Of a DNA stretch of 32,445 nucleotides, positions 8,439 through 17,893 are shown piece after piece. This stretch comes from an uncultured Bacteroides sp. (GTDB lineage: Bacteria; Bacteroidota; Bacteroidia; Bacteroidales; Bacteroidaceae). Within the stretch, counting starts at the first letter, position 1; every line of letters begins with the position of its first letter. The notes below the pieces were generated by a model, which was given only the letters and a program-made list of their open reading frames with translations, did no database searches and was not told the origin of the DNA. The translations under genes and the position numbers were made by a program. Location of the stretch: assembly GCA_944321495.1 (NCBI GenBank), contig CALULP010000026.1, positions 1-32,445 of the forward strand, given 5' to 3'.

Positions 8439-9149
8439 ATGGATAAATTTTGTGCGAAGATGGCGGACTGGATGTCTGCCCTGGCAAGGCTGTTTTTCCC
8501 GCGGCACTGCGTGGTGTGTGGCAGCAGCCTGTTGGCGGGGGAAGACGTGTTGTGCCTGGCGTGCAACATGGGTATGCCCCGCACGGGTTTCCACTTGCAC
8601 CGGGACAATCCGGTGGAGCGCATGTTTTGGGGGAAGTTCCCGCTGGAGCGCGCCACTGCCTATTTCCATTATGCCAAGGGAAGCGGCTACCGGAGCATCC
8701 TGCACCGGCTGAAGTATGGCGGCAGGCGCGACGTGGGCGAGGTGATGGGGCGTTTCATGGCTGCGGAACTGCTGCCGTCGGGCTTTTTCGAGGGGATAGA
8801 CGTGGTGGTGCCTGTGCCCCTGCACCGCCGTAAGCAAAGGATGCGCGGTTATAACCAAAGCGAATACATTGCCCGGGGAATTTCTGCCGTGACGGGCATC
8901 CCGGTGGAAACGGGTGCGGTGGCGCGGGTGAAGGATACGGATACCCAGACCCGCAAGTCGGTCTACGAACGGTGGGAGAATGTGAGGGATATTTTCCGGG
9001 TGTCTGCCCCCGGGCTTTTCGCCGGGAAGCACCTGTTGCTGGTGGATGACGTGCTGACCACCGGCGCTACCCTGACGGCGTGTGCCGATGCCTTTTCGGG
9101 CGTGGAGGGCGTGCGCATCAGCATCCTGGCGCTGGCGGTGGCCGAATAG
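8439..9149 (+). CDS. comF: ComF-family phosphoribosyltransferase-like protein
   Basis: This 236-residue protein has the ComF architecture. A four-cysteine zinc motif sits at the N-terminus (CVVCG and CLACN). A type I phosphoribosyltransferase fold follows, with the PRPP loop LLVDDVLTTGATLTAC near the C-terminus. ComF homologues are linked to DNA uptake and single-stranded DNA handling in competent bacteria, but many non-competent species carry them and the role here is unknown. I chose the ATG at 8439. An ATG at 8460 is also possible, and the in-frame start at 8367 would add residues without family resemblance. The gene ends just before a terminator hairpin that belongs to the opposing tRNA genes. 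Confidence 0.9.
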   Translation: MDKFCAKMADWMSALARLFFPRHCVVCGSSLLAGEDVLCLACNMGMPRTGFHLHRDNPVERMFWGKFPLERATAYFHYAKGSGYRSILHRLKYGGRRDVGEVMGRFMAAELLPSGFFEGIDVVVPVPLHRRKQRMRGYNQSEYIARGISAVTGIPVETGAVARVKDTDTQTRKSVYERWENVRDIFRVSAPGLFAGKHLLLVDDVLTTGATLTACADAFSGVEGVRISILALAVAE

Positions 9150-9164
9150 GGCGGCGTAAAAGAA

Positions 9165-9195
9165 AACCGGTCCGCTTCAGGGAAGCGAACCGGTT
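9165..9195 (-). terminator. Intrinsic terminator of the tRNA-Asn genes
   Basis: Two 14-nt arms (9182-9195 and 9165-9178) pair with one G-U wobble around a 3-nt loop. On the minus strand the stem is followed by TTCTTTT. It begins 2 nt past the 3' end of the second tRNA. Confidence 0.85.
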
Positions 9196-9196
9196 G

Positions 9197-9270
9197 CTCT
9201 TCGTCTTGGACTTGAACCAAGGACCCTCTGATTAACAGTCAGATGCTCTAACCGACTGAGCTAACGAAGA
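9197..9270 (-). tRNA. tRNA-Asn (GTT)
   Basis: This 74-nt cloverleaf has acceptor stem TCTTCGT/ACGAAGA with discriminator G. The D arm contains TAGCTCAGTCGGTTAGAGCA. The anticodon stem is TCTGA/TCAGA with loop CTGTTAA, giving anticodon GTT. The T arm has the TTCAAGT loop. The 3' CCA is not encoded (CAA follows the discriminator). It is identical to the neighbouring copy at 9293-9366. Confidence 0.96.
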
Positions 9271-9292
9271 ATTTAGAGATGTTTGACGGTTG

Positions 9293-9366
9293 CTCTTCGT
9301 CTTGGACTTGAACCAAGGACCCTCTGATTAACAGTCAGATGCTCTAACCGACTGAGCTAACGAAGA
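9293..9366 (-). tRNA. tRNA-Asn (GTT), duplicate copy
   Basis: The sequence is identical to the tRNA at 9197-9270. The duplicated unit is 80 bp (9191-9270 and 9287-9366), which includes six bases beyond the 3' end, and copies are separated by 16 bp. This copy is promoter-proximal. The two are probably processed from one transcript that ends at the hairpin 9165-9195. Confidence 0.96.
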
Positions 9367-9391
9367 GTGTTGTTTTTTCTCAAATGCGGTG

Positions 9392-9399
9392 CAAAATTA
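9392..9399 (-). promoter_or_regulatory. tRNA-Asn promoter -7 box (TAATTTTG)
   Basis: The minus strand reads TAATTTTG, matching TAnnTTTG, 25 bp upstream of the first tRNA. A TTGC at 9422-9419 lies 19 bp further up and could be a weak -33 element. That element is next to the divergent -7 box of the protease gene. Confidence 0.6.
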
Positions 9400-9422
9400 A
9401 TAGGATATTTTGAAATATGCAA

Positions 9423-9430
9423 TATCTTTG
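9423..9430 (+). promoter_or_regulatory. S41 protease promoter -7 box (TATCTTTG)
   Basis: The plus strand reads TATCTTTG, matching TAnnTTTG, about 100 bp before the protease ATG. It overlaps or abuts the -33 region of the divergent tRNA promoter. No proper -33 TTTG is seen at standard spacing. Confidence 0.5.
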
Positions 9431-9531
9431 CACAAAAAATGTAAGAATTTGCCGTTTTTACCGGGTTAGTGATACTTCGCTTCCCCGGTGAAGTACAGCG
9501 GCGATGAATATATATACATATTTATAATAGG

Positions 9532-11244
9532 ATGAACAGAATGAAACGTTTGCATAAGATGCACGGGATAGCCGCCTTGCTGGCGGTGGCGGCAGTGGCA
9601 GTCGTTTGCCTGGGGTTCAAAAGCGGGGACGACCGCAGTTTCCGGGTGGCGAAGAACATGGATATCTTCAACTCCATAGTCAAGGAACTGGACATGTTTT
9701 ATGTCGATACCATCGATCCCGACAAGACCATCCGCGCCGGCATCGACGCCATGCTTTACTCGCTGGACCCTTATACCGAGTATTACCCGGAAGAGGACCA
9801 GAGCGAGCTGGAGCAGATGCTGAAGAACTCGTATGGCGGCATCGGGTCGGTCATCACGTGGAACGACAAGCTGAAACGCTCCGTCATCTCCGAGCCTTAC
9901 GAAGGCATGCCTGCCGCCGAGGCGGGGCTGAAGGTGGGCGATGTGCTGATGGCGATAGACGGGCAGGACTTGGCGGGCAAGGACAACGCGGAGGTCAGCC
10001 AGATGCTGCGCGGGCAGGTAGGCACCCGCTTCAAGCTGACGGTGCAGCGGCCCGGCACGAAGAAGCCGCTGACGTTCGACATCGTGCGCCGCTCCATCGA
10101 GTTGCCCATCATACCTTATTATACCGTGCTGGACGGCGGCATCGGCTACATCAACCTGAGCACTTTCTCCGGCGAGCCTGCCAAGGAGTTCAAGCAGGCG
10201 TTCCTCGACTTGAAGAAGCGGGGCATCACCTCCCTGGTCATCGACCTGCGCAACAACGGGGGCGGACTGCTGGACGAGGCGGTGGAGATTGCCAACTTCT
10301 TCCTGCCCCGCGGCAAGACGCTGGTCACCACCAAGGGGAAGATAAAGCAGGCAAGCAACACGTACAAAACTTTGCGTGAGCCGCTCGACCCGGACATCCC
10401 CCTGGCTGTGCTGGTCAACAACGTGACGGCTTCGTCGTCCGAAATCCTGGCCGGCTCCCTGCAAGACCTCGACCGCGCCGTGATTGTGGGCACGCGCACC
10501 TACGGCAAGGGTCTGGTGCAGACCACCCGCCCGTTGCCCTACGGCGCCACCATGAAGCTGACCACCTCCAAGTATTACATCCCCAGCGGGCGTTGCGTGC
10601 AGGCCATCGACTATGCCCACCGCAATGCCGACGGCAGCGTGGGCCGCATACCGGACAGCCTGACCACGGTGTTCCATACGGCTGCCGGGCGCGAGGTGCG
10701 TGACGGCGGCGGGGTGACGCCCGACATACAGGTGGAGCCGGAAAAGCTGCCCAACATCCTGTACTACCTGGTGACGGACAATCTGATATTTGATTACGCC
10801 ACGGATTATTGCCTGGAGCATGCCACCATCCCGGCGCCCGAACAGTTTGCCGTGACCGATGCCGACTATGCCGCTTTCAAGGAAAAGGTGAAGAAGGCCG
10901 ACTTCAAGTACGACCAGCAGTCGGAGAAGCTGCTGAAAAACCTGAAGGAGATGGCCGAGTTTGAAGGCTACCTGGACGATGCCTCGCAGGAGTTCGCCTC
11001 GCTCGAGAAGAAACTCACCCACAACCTGGACCGCGACCTCGACCATTTTGCCAAGGATATCAAGGAGATGATAGCCGTGGAAATCATCAAACGCTACTAT
11101 TACCAGCGCGGCAGCATCATCCAGCAGCTGAAGGACGATGCCGACCTGAAAGAAGCCCTCCAAGTGTTGGGCGACAGCGCGCGCTACAAAGGAATATTGA
11201 GCGTGGCCGCCACGCCCGAAGCCGGCAACCAGCAGCCGGATTGA
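9532..11244 (+). CDS. S41-family C-terminal processing peptidase
   Basis: This 570-residue serine protease has one N-terminal membrane or signal segment (about residues 12-28). A PDZ domain follows at about 90-175 (GGIGSVI, then GLKVGDVLMAIDG). The S41 catalytic core spans about 195-350. The Ser/Lys dyad is in TASSSEILAG (Ser301 by spacing) and GTRTYGKG (Lys326). The C-terminal 200 residues are a charged, helical extension ending in a proline-poor tail. Tail-specific proteases of this family cleave periplasmic or envelope proteins at their C-termini. The ATG at 9532 gives a normal signal anchor. It stands alone, divergent from the tRNA genes and convergent with ispG. Confidence 0.95.
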   Translation: MNRMKRLHKMHGIAALLAVAAVAVVCLGFKSGDDRSFRVAKNMDIFNSIVKELDMFYVDTIDPDKTIRAGIDAMLYSLDPYTEYYPEEDQSELEQMLKNSYGGIGSVITWNDKLKRSVISEPYEGMPAAEAGLKVGDVLMAIDGQDLAGKDNAEVSQMLRGQVGTRFKLTVQRPGTKKPLTFDIVRRSIELPIIPYYTVLDGGIGYINLSTFSGEPAKEFKQAFLDLKKRGITSLVIDLRNNGGGLLDEAVEIANFFLPRGKTLVTTKGKIKQASNTYKTLREPLDPDIPLAVLVNNVTASSSEILAGSLQDLDRAVIVGTRTYGKGLVQTTRPLPYGATMKLTTSKYYIPSGRCVQAIDYAHRNADGSVGRIPDSLTTVFHTAAGREVRDGGGVTPDIQVEPEKLPNILYYLVTDNLIFDYATDYCLEHATIPAPEQFAVTDADYAAFKEKVKKADFKYDQQSEKLLKNLKEMAEFEGYLDDASQEFASLEKKLTHNLDRDLDHFAKDIKEMIAVEIIKRYYYQRGSIIQQLKDDADLKEALQVLGDSARYKGILSVAATPEAGNQQPD

Positions 11245-11245
11245 C

Positions 11246-11289
11246 AAAAAAAGCGCAGGGGTGCGCATGCCTAACTGCGCACCCCCGCG
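11246..11289 (-). terminator. Intrinsic terminator of the ispG transcript
   Basis: Arms 11276-11289 and 11254-11267 pair over about 13 positions, with one A-C mismatch, around an 8-nt loop. On the minus strand the stem is followed closely by seven Ts (11252-11246). It closes the minus-strand cluster coming from rpoN/gcvH/purE/ispG, and the T-tract begins just past the stop of the opposing protease. Confidence 0.85.
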
Positions 11290-11430
11290 TTAGCCTAACA
11301 ACGCGTACCCTCGTTAGCCTAACAACGCGTACCTTCGTTACCTTGTTACCTTGTCAACTCGTTGCCTCGTTAACTCATCAACTCATTAACTCATCAACTC
11401 ATCAACTCATTACCTTGTTCCCTCGTCAAC
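11288..11430. repeat. Short-period intergenic repeats between the protease and ispG
   Basis: A 22-bp unit (beginning CGTTAGCCTAACAACGCG) occurs at 11288-11309 and 11312-11333, a 24-bp period. It then degenerates into a run of 8-10 bp units such as AACTCATC and TTACCTTG up to 11430. It is non-coding and lies inside the ispG 3' untranslated region. Confidence 0.8.
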
Positions 11431-11437
11431 TTATTTC

Positions 11438-13273
<1,836 letters not shown>

Positions 13274-13297
13274 TTGATAATTAACAATTGTCAATTC
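13274..13297. repeat. AT-rich repeat segment covering the ispG start region
   Basis: The 15-mer TTGATAATTAACAAT at 13274-13288 is identical to 25654-25668 in the inverted repeat between pepP and the kinase-like gene, and the following CAATTGTCAATT continues the same family. Here it fills the whole purE-ispG gap, so ispG translation must start from within or right beside it. Confidence 0.7.
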
Positions 13298-13299
13298 TT

Positions 13300-13809
13300 T
13301 TAGTTGGTTTTGTACTCGTATTTCACAGCTTTGAGGTCTTCGTTGGCCTTGGTGATTTTCTGCTTCAGCCCTTCCTTGTAGGCGGCAAACTTCTCAGCCA
13401 GCGTGGCATCGCCCAGTGCCAATATCTGTACGGCCAGTATGGCGGCATTCATGGCGCCGTTGATGGCCACGGTGGCTACCGGTATGCCGGGAGGCATCTG
13501 GATGATGGAGTAAAGGGCGTCCACTCCGTCGAGTACCGAGCCTTTTACCGGCACGCCGATGACGGGCAGGGTGGTGTTGGCAGCGATGACGCCGGGCAGC
13601 GCGGCGGCCATGCCTGCGGCGGCAATGATGACTTTGATGCCGCGTCCGGCGGCTTCCTTGGCAAATTGTTCTACGGCTTCGGGGGTGCGGTGGGCGGACA
13701 GTGCGTTCATCTCAAAGGGGACGTGCATGTCGTTGAGCAGTTGGGCGGCTTTCTCCATGACCGGCAGGTCGGACGTGCTGCCCATGATGATACTTACTAT
13801 GGGAGTCAT
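13300..13809 (-). CDS. purE: N5-carboxyaminoimidazole ribonucleotide mutase (PurE, class I)
   Basis: This 169-residue enzyme moves the carboxyl group of N5-CAIR to give CAIR in purine synthesis. The class I signature is clear: IMGSTSDLPVMEKAAQ at the N-terminus, the SAHRTPE motif with the catalytic His, and AAAGMAAALPGVIAANT. The length is normal for the family. It lies between gcvH and ispG on the same strand. The gap to gcvH is occupied by a tandem repeat, and the gap to ispG is only 26 bp. Confidence 0.97.
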   Translation of the reverse strand: MTPIVSIIMGSTSDLPVMEKAAQLLNDMHVPFEMNALSAHRTPEAVEQFAKEAAGRGIKVIIAAAGMAAALPGVIAANTTLPVIGVPVKGSVLDGVDALYSIIQMPPGIPVATVAINGAMNAAILAVQILALGDATLAEKFAAYKEGLKQKITKANEDLKAVKYEYKTN

Positions 13810-13815
13810 GATGTT

Positions 13816-13937
13816 AGTGATTAAGTATTAGTGATGAGCGATTAGTGATTAGTGATTAGTGATTAGTGATTAGTGATTAGTGATTAGTGATTAGTGCCGA
13901 TGCGTATTATTAATCACTAATCACTAATCATTAATTA
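13816..13937. repeat. Tandem 7-bp repeat (ATTAGTG x8) with inverted copies
   Basis: Eight perfect copies of ATTAGTG run from 13841 to 13896, preceded by diverged copies from about 13813. Inverted copies (CACTAAT) follow at 13915-13921 and 13922-13928. The transcript could therefore fold into alternative hairpins. The array occupies the 125-bp gap between gcvH and purE and reaches the gcvH stop codon. Confidence 0.92.
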
Positions 13938-14315
13938 ACTATTGATAAGTTCCTTGTAGGCTCCTGCGCCAAGCAGGCTGTCGAAATCGGCGTCATCGGC
14001 GGGCTTTATTTTGATGAGCCAGCCTTCGCCATACGGGTCTTGGTTCACCAGTTCGGGCTGGTCGGCAAGGGCATCGTTCTGTTCCAACACTTCGCCGGAC
14101 ACGGGGAGGAACAGGTCGGACACGGTTTTTACTACTTCGATGGTGCCGAATGTCTCGCCGGCTGCCAGTGTCTCGCCCACGGTGGGGATGTCTACGAATA
14201 CAATGTCGCCCAGTTGCTGCTGTGCGTAGTCAGTAATGCCCACATAAGCCACGTCGCCTTCCTGGCGTATCCATTCATGCTCCGGGGTGTACTTTACATT
14301 TGTAGGACAGTTCAT
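13935..14315 (-). CDS. gcvH: Glycine cleavage system H protein
   Basis: This 126-residue lipoyl carrier shuttles the aminomethyl group of glycine between the P, T and L proteins. It has the family start motif YTPEHEWIR, the GITDYAQQQLGDIVFVD segment, and the lipoylation lysine Lys63 in IEVVKTVSD. The conserved C-terminal segment NQDPYGEGWLIKIKP is also present. Genes for the other cleavage-system subunits are not in this window. The stop codon is embedded in the last inverted repeat unit upstream of purE. Confidence 0.97.
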   Translation of the reverse strand: MNCPTNVKYTPEHEWIRQEGDVAYVGITDYAQQQLGDIVFVDIPTVGETLAAGETFGTIEVVKTVSDLFLPVSGEVLEQNDALADQPELVNQDPYGEGWLIKIKPADDADFDSLLGAGAYKELINS

Positions 14316-14352
14316 AATTGTTGGTTTTAAAGGGTTATCAGCCCCTCTCCGT

Positions 14353-14463
14353 CCCTCCCCGTGAGGGGAGGGGGGGCAGTGACTGTTTAATTTAATCTAT
14401 TTATTATCTCTTCTATCTTCTTTTCTTTCTCTATTATCTCTTTCACCTCCCCCACGGGGGAGG
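14353..14463. repeat. Two GC-rich hairpins between the PAP2 gene and gcvH
   Basis: CCCTCCCC/GGGGAGGG with a GTGA loop lies at 14353-14372. CCTCCCC/GGGGAGG with a CACG loop lies at 14446-14463. A pyrimidine-rich AT stretch separates them. Both have the look of palindromic dispersed elements. Neither is followed by a good T-tract on the minus strand, so plain termination is doubtful. They fill the 172-bp gap upstream of gcvH. Confidence 0.7.
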
Positions 14464-14487
14464 CAGGAGGGGGCTTCCTTGTGGGGG

Positions 14488-15165
14488 TTAGAACAGCAAA
14501 TAACTGAAAACATAAATCAGCAGTTTGCTGCCCGGGTGCAATACCATCAGTGCGCATAGCAGTCCTACGGCAAAGCCACCCAGCACCTCGCCTTGTGTGT
14601 GGTGCTTCAATATGATGCGCGAGCTTCCCAACATGCCGGCTGTCAGTATGAAAATGCACAGCCAGCCCACGGGGTTGTACCCGAACAGTTCGCTGAATGC
14701 CACCAGCCCGCCTACAATGCCTCCGGCACCTGCCATGTGCTCACTGAGTTTCCACTTCAAGTTGAGCATCACGCAGATAATCGAAATCAGCAGGGCTGCT
14801 AAGATAATGCCGTTCATGTACCAAGGCAGGTTAAGCCCGCGCATGGTCAGCAGGCAGAACGCGTAGGAGATGATGGTCAGCAGGAACGGCATGAAACGAT
14901 GCTTCCGCACCCTAAGGTCATCTGTCGTGAACCCGTTTATCTTGCGGAACAGGAAGATGGTGAGCGTGGGCATCAGGATGGTAAACCCATACACGATGCC
15001 CAGCACCAGTACCTTGAATACCGGTGGCGTGATGCGGAGGTAGGAAAACAGGAACAGCACCAGGAATGCCGCAAAGGGTATGGCAAACGGCGTGAATACC
15101 GCCGACACCACCTTGGCGGTCCGGATTAAGGTCTTGTCTTCTTGTATATGGGGTTGTCCTTCCAT
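14488..15165 (-). CDS. PAP2-superfamily membrane protein (phosphatidic acid phosphatase-like)
   Basis: This 225-residue integral membrane protein has about six hydrophobic segments. The last part keeps PAP2-type motifs in order: RKHRF at about 82, SEHMAGAGG (in place of PSGH) and SSRIILKHHTQGEVLGG (in place of SRxxxxxHxxxDVxxG). Such proteins remove phosphate from lipid substrates such as phosphatidate, phosphatidylglycerophosphate or undecaprenyl pyrophosphate. The substrate cannot be assigned here. The third-motif Asp is Glu, a variation seen in divergent members. The gene starts 31 bp after rpoN on the same strand and is probably co-transcribed with it. Confidence 0.8.
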   Translation of the reverse strand: MEGQPHIQEDKTLIRTAKVVSAVFTPFAIPFAAFLVLFLFSYLRITPPVFKVLVLGIVYGFTILMPTLTIFLFRKINGFTTDDLRVRKHRFMPFLLTIISYAFCLLTMRGLNLPWYMNGIILAALLISIICVMLNLKWKLSEHMAGAGGIVGGLVAFSELFGYNPVGWLCIFILTAGMLGSSRIILKHHTQGEVLGGFAVGLLCALMVLHPGSKLLIYVFSYLLF

Positions 15166-15196
15166 CTTTTGTCGGTTTTGCTGCCTTGCGGCAGAT

Positions 15197-16696
15197 TTAT
15201 TTTCTCAGCCGTGCCACCGGTATGTTCATTTGCTGGCGGTATTTCGCTATGGTGCGCCGGGCAATGGGATAACCTTTCTGCTTCAGGATTTCGGTCAGTT
15301 CATCGTCGGTGTACGGTTTCTTCTTGTCTTCGTTGTCAATGCACTCCTTCAGTATGCGGCGTATTTCGCGCACCGACATTTCCTCGCCGCTCTCCGTGGT
15401 GTAGCCGTCGTTGAAGAAGAACTTCAGCGGATAGATGCCGTAGTTGGTCTGCACGTACTTGCTGTTGCTCACCCGCGAGATGGTGGATATGTCCAGCCCT
15501 GTGCGTTCCGCCACGTCTTTCAGAATCATGGGGCGCAACAACGACTCGTCGCCCTCCTGGAAGAAAGGCCGTTGCAGGTCGATGATGGCCTGCATGGTGG
15601 TGAGCAGGGTGTTTTGCCGTTGCTTGATGGCGTCGATGAATCCCTGCGCCGCATCGATTTTCTGTTTGAGGAACATCATCGCCTCCCTTGATTCCTTCGA
15701 TTGGTTGGCGCGGTTCTTGGTATGTTCTTCCAGCATCTCGGTAAAGTCGCGGTTCATACGCAGTTCGGGCACGTTGCGGTTGTTCAGGGTCAGGCTGATG
15801 GTGCCGTCGTCGTAGGTATCTACGAGGAAGTCGGGCACTATCTGCTGCATGTTTTTGCCGATGGTTTCCCCCATCGAGGCGCCCGGGCGCGGGTTCAGCC
15901 GGCAGACCTCGCGGATGGCCTGTTCGCACAAGTCTTCGCCGATGCCGAGCTTTTGCTGTATCTTGTCCCAATGTTTGCGGGTGAATTCTTCGTAGCAGTC
16001 CGCCACGATGGCCTCTTCTGCCTTCAGCAACGACAGGTCGGCGCCTTTCGGCTGTTGCTCCATCTTGCGGCGGATTTGTATCAGGAGGCACTCTTGCAGG
16101 CTTTGCGCGCCCAGTCCGGGCGGGTCGAAGCTTTGGATGACGTGCAGGGCCTCTTCCAGTTCCTGCGGGGTGGTTTCGATGCCGGCATAGATGGCCAGCT
16201 CGTCGCTGATGCTGTCCAGCGACTTGCGCAGCAGCCCGTCGTCGTCCAGCGAACCGATTAAGTATTCTGCCAGCGTGCGTTGGTGCTCGCTCAGGTCGTG
16301 TTCGCCCAGCTGCTCTTTCAAGGTTTCGTAAAACGAGGTGCTGTCCGAGAACGGGATTTCCTCCGGGCGCTCGTCGCGGCTCCAGTTGTTCTCCTGCAGT
16401 TTGTAGTCGGGGATGTCGTCCTCCGTCAGGTAGTCGCCCAGCGAGTCGTAGCCGGTATCTCCTCCGTCTTCCGGGCTTTCGGTTTCCGTGTCCGGGGTGT
16501 CGTCGGCATAGTCATTATCGGCGGTGGCTTCTTTGCCTTCCTCCAAGGCGGGATTTTCCAGCAGTTCGGCACGCACTCGGTCTTCCAGTTCCACGGCAGG
16601 CAGCTCCAGCAATTTCACCGCCAAAATCTGTTGCGGCGACAATGTCTGGATTTGCTGTTGCGTCTGCGTCTGTATCTGTCGGGAAGCCTGTGCCAT
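15197..16696 (-). CDS. rpoN: RNA polymerase sigma-54 factor
   Basis: This 499-residue alternative sigma factor directs RNA polymerase to -24/-12 promoters and needs an AAA+ enhancer-binding activator. Region I is glutamine-rich (QTQTQQQIQTLSPQQ at about 9-23) and is followed by the LLELPAVELEDRV segment. An acidic region II lies at about 50-110. The core-binding domain and helix-turn-helix follow, and the RpoN box ARRTIAKYR lies close to the C-terminus. No enhancer-binding protein is in the window. The start ATG at 16696 is 18 bp below a TACTTTTG box, implying a very short leader. Confidence 0.97.
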   Translation of the reverse strand: MAQASRQIQTQTQQQIQTLSPQQILAVKLLELPAVELEDRVRAELLENPALEEGKEATADNDYADDTPDTETESPEDGGDTGYDSLGDYLTEDDIPDYKLQENNWSRDERPEEIPFSDSTSFYETLKEQLGEHDLSEHQRTLAEYLIGSLDDDGLLRKSLDSISDELAIYAGIETTPQELEEALHVIQSFDPPGLGAQSLQECLLIQIRRKMEQQPKGADLSLLKAEEAIVADCYEEFTRKHWDKIQQKLGIGEDLCEQAIREVCRLNPRPGASMGETIGKNMQQIVPDFLVDTYDDGTISLTLNNRNVPELRMNRDFTEMLEEHTKNRANQSKESREAMMFLKQKIDAAQGFIDAIKQRQNTLLTTMQAIIDLQRPFFQEGDESLLRPMILKDVAERTGLDISTISRVSNSKYVQTNYGIYPLKFFFNDGYTTESGEEMSVREIRRILKECIDNEDKKKPYTDDELTEILKQKGYPIARRTIAKYRQQMNIPVARLRK

Positions 16697-16714
16697 AATC
16701 TTTGCTTTGCGCTA

Positions 16715-16722
16715 CAAAAGTA
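16715..16722 (-). promoter_or_regulatory. rpoN promoter -7 box (TACTTTTG)
   Basis: The minus strand reads TACTTTTG, matching TAnnTTTG, 18 bp upstream of the rpoN ATG. No -33 TTTG is seen at the usual spacing. The nearest candidate is only 12 bp away. Confidence 0.5.
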
Positions 16723-16832
16723 ATGAATCGTTTGCAAACGCGCGCCATTCGTGGGGAGATTTTTAGTTGAAGGGGAAAAGTGTGCCGGGAATCAATGGTG
16801 TTGTTATGGCTTTTCCTGTAAACCGTGTCCGG

Positions 16833-17858
16833 TTAAAATGTGATACGTACAATGTCCGTCCCCCCTTCTTCGTTGTTGGCAATGGCATAAAGACAGTTCC
16901 CGTCAGGCGTTAGGGCAATCTGGCTTAAATCGCGGTCGGTCTGTATGGATTTTAAAAGATTGCCTTCCCAGTCAAATTGCAGAATCTTGGAACATGTGCC
17001 TTGAGTATTTGCCGGGTAACCGTTGTAGAGGATATAAAGGCATTCTTGATTCCCTGTAAGTGAAAGGACATATTTATTCGCTTGGGGGAAATCCAGAAAC
17101 TGAGGGTCTGCTTCAGGCCATATCCTTTCCGTGCCTATTACAACTTCTTTCAACAGCTCACCTTGCAAGTCAAAGAAAAACAGACTGTTCAAGTTGTTCA
17201 TGGTGCGGCAGATTCCTCGTTCCGGGTGGAGCAGCAGATTCCCGGTGAACAGAAAGGGAATATGCGTGTCCGGGTATTTGCTTTTCAGCTGTTTTTCATC
17301 CCAATAGCGGATGTCCTTGACTTTTTGTTTGTTTTTGTCATAGATAAAGAACAGGTATTCGGGTGAATCGATGTTCGTGCCGTAAATGCATAAGTCTGTT
17401 TCCGCATAGTCTTGCATCATCGGTACGATGGGAAGCCTGGTGGTGTTCAGGTGGATTCTTGTTGACCGGGTCGGATTTATTTCTCTGAGGCTCCAGGCAT
17501 TGACATCTGTCATTTTTATGTTTCCTCCCTTTTGAACAATCTCACGTGTGAAGAAGGGTAGGATGAGGTCATCCGGTCCTTGCCCCTTGGTCGCATATCG
17601 GGCCATAACGGGAAAGCTTGTTTGCGGATATGCCTTTAAGATGGTGTCATTGTAAAAATCCAGGCAATAGAGGAAAGAGTCATCGGCGCAAATATTATAG
17701 AACATATTCAGCCCGCTGCCTTCCCGTATGAACGGTTCCGTTTGAATACTGTCTATGGCAGGGTTTGTAACGAAGCATGCCTCATGATTCGTTTTAGAGG
17801 AGCAGGCGGATAGAAATAAAGATATGCAGAGTAAAAAAAATGGGCTGTTCCGTTTCAT
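16833..17858 (-). CDS. Six-bladed beta-propeller (BF3164-like) lipoprotein
   Basis: This 341-residue protein has a lipoprotein signal with lipobox LSAC (Cys19), so it is predicted to be lipidated. The mature part has repeated beta-rich units with features of the BF3164-like / 6-bladed propeller family: an N-terminal 'FIREGSGLNMFYNICADDSF' blade, YATKGQGPDD, and a C-terminal blade with LTPDGNCLYAIANNEEGG. In Bacteroides such genes are often next to NVEALA peptide genes, as here. The role is unknown. Propellers of this fold bind ligands or peptides. The ATG at 17858 begins a proper signal peptide. The upstream start at 17927 would add an atypical extension. It is separated from the NVEALA gene by 138 bp containing a hairpin. 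Confidence 0.8.
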   Translation of the reverse strand: MKRNSPFFLLCISLFLSACSSKTNHEACFVTNPAIDSIQTEPFIREGSGLNMFYNICADDSFLYCLDFYNDTILKAYPQTSFPVMARYATKGQGPDDLILPFFTREIVQKGGNIKMTDVNAWSLREINPTRSTRIHLNTTRLPIVPMMQDYAETDLCIYGTNIDSPEYLFFIYDKNKQKVKDIRYWDEKQLKSKYPDTHIPFLFTGNLLLHPERGICRTMNNLNSLFFFDLQGELLKEVVIGTERIWPEADPQFLDFPQANKYVLSLTGNQECLYILYNGYPANTQGTCSKILQFDWEGNLLKSIQTDRDLSQIALTPDGNCLYAIANNEEGGTDIVRITF

Positions 17859-17893
17859 TATATGGCTGTTTGTATGGCATAATGTGATGAAAA

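Noticed and set aside
9466..11268. Long minus-strand frame of 600 codons opposite the S41 protease
   Set aside because: The plus strand encodes a protease with catalytic motifs and PDZ domain. The opposite frame has the His/Gln/Val-rich look of antisense translation.
13841..13937. CRISPR array
   Set aside because: The repeat unit is 7 bp without spacers and there are no cas genes, so it is a plain tandem repeat.
15197..16696. Possible enhancer-dependent -24/-12 promoters in this window for sigma-54
   Set aside because: I saw no convincing GG-N10-GC element upstream of the genes here, and the TAnnTTTG boxes explain the likely starts.
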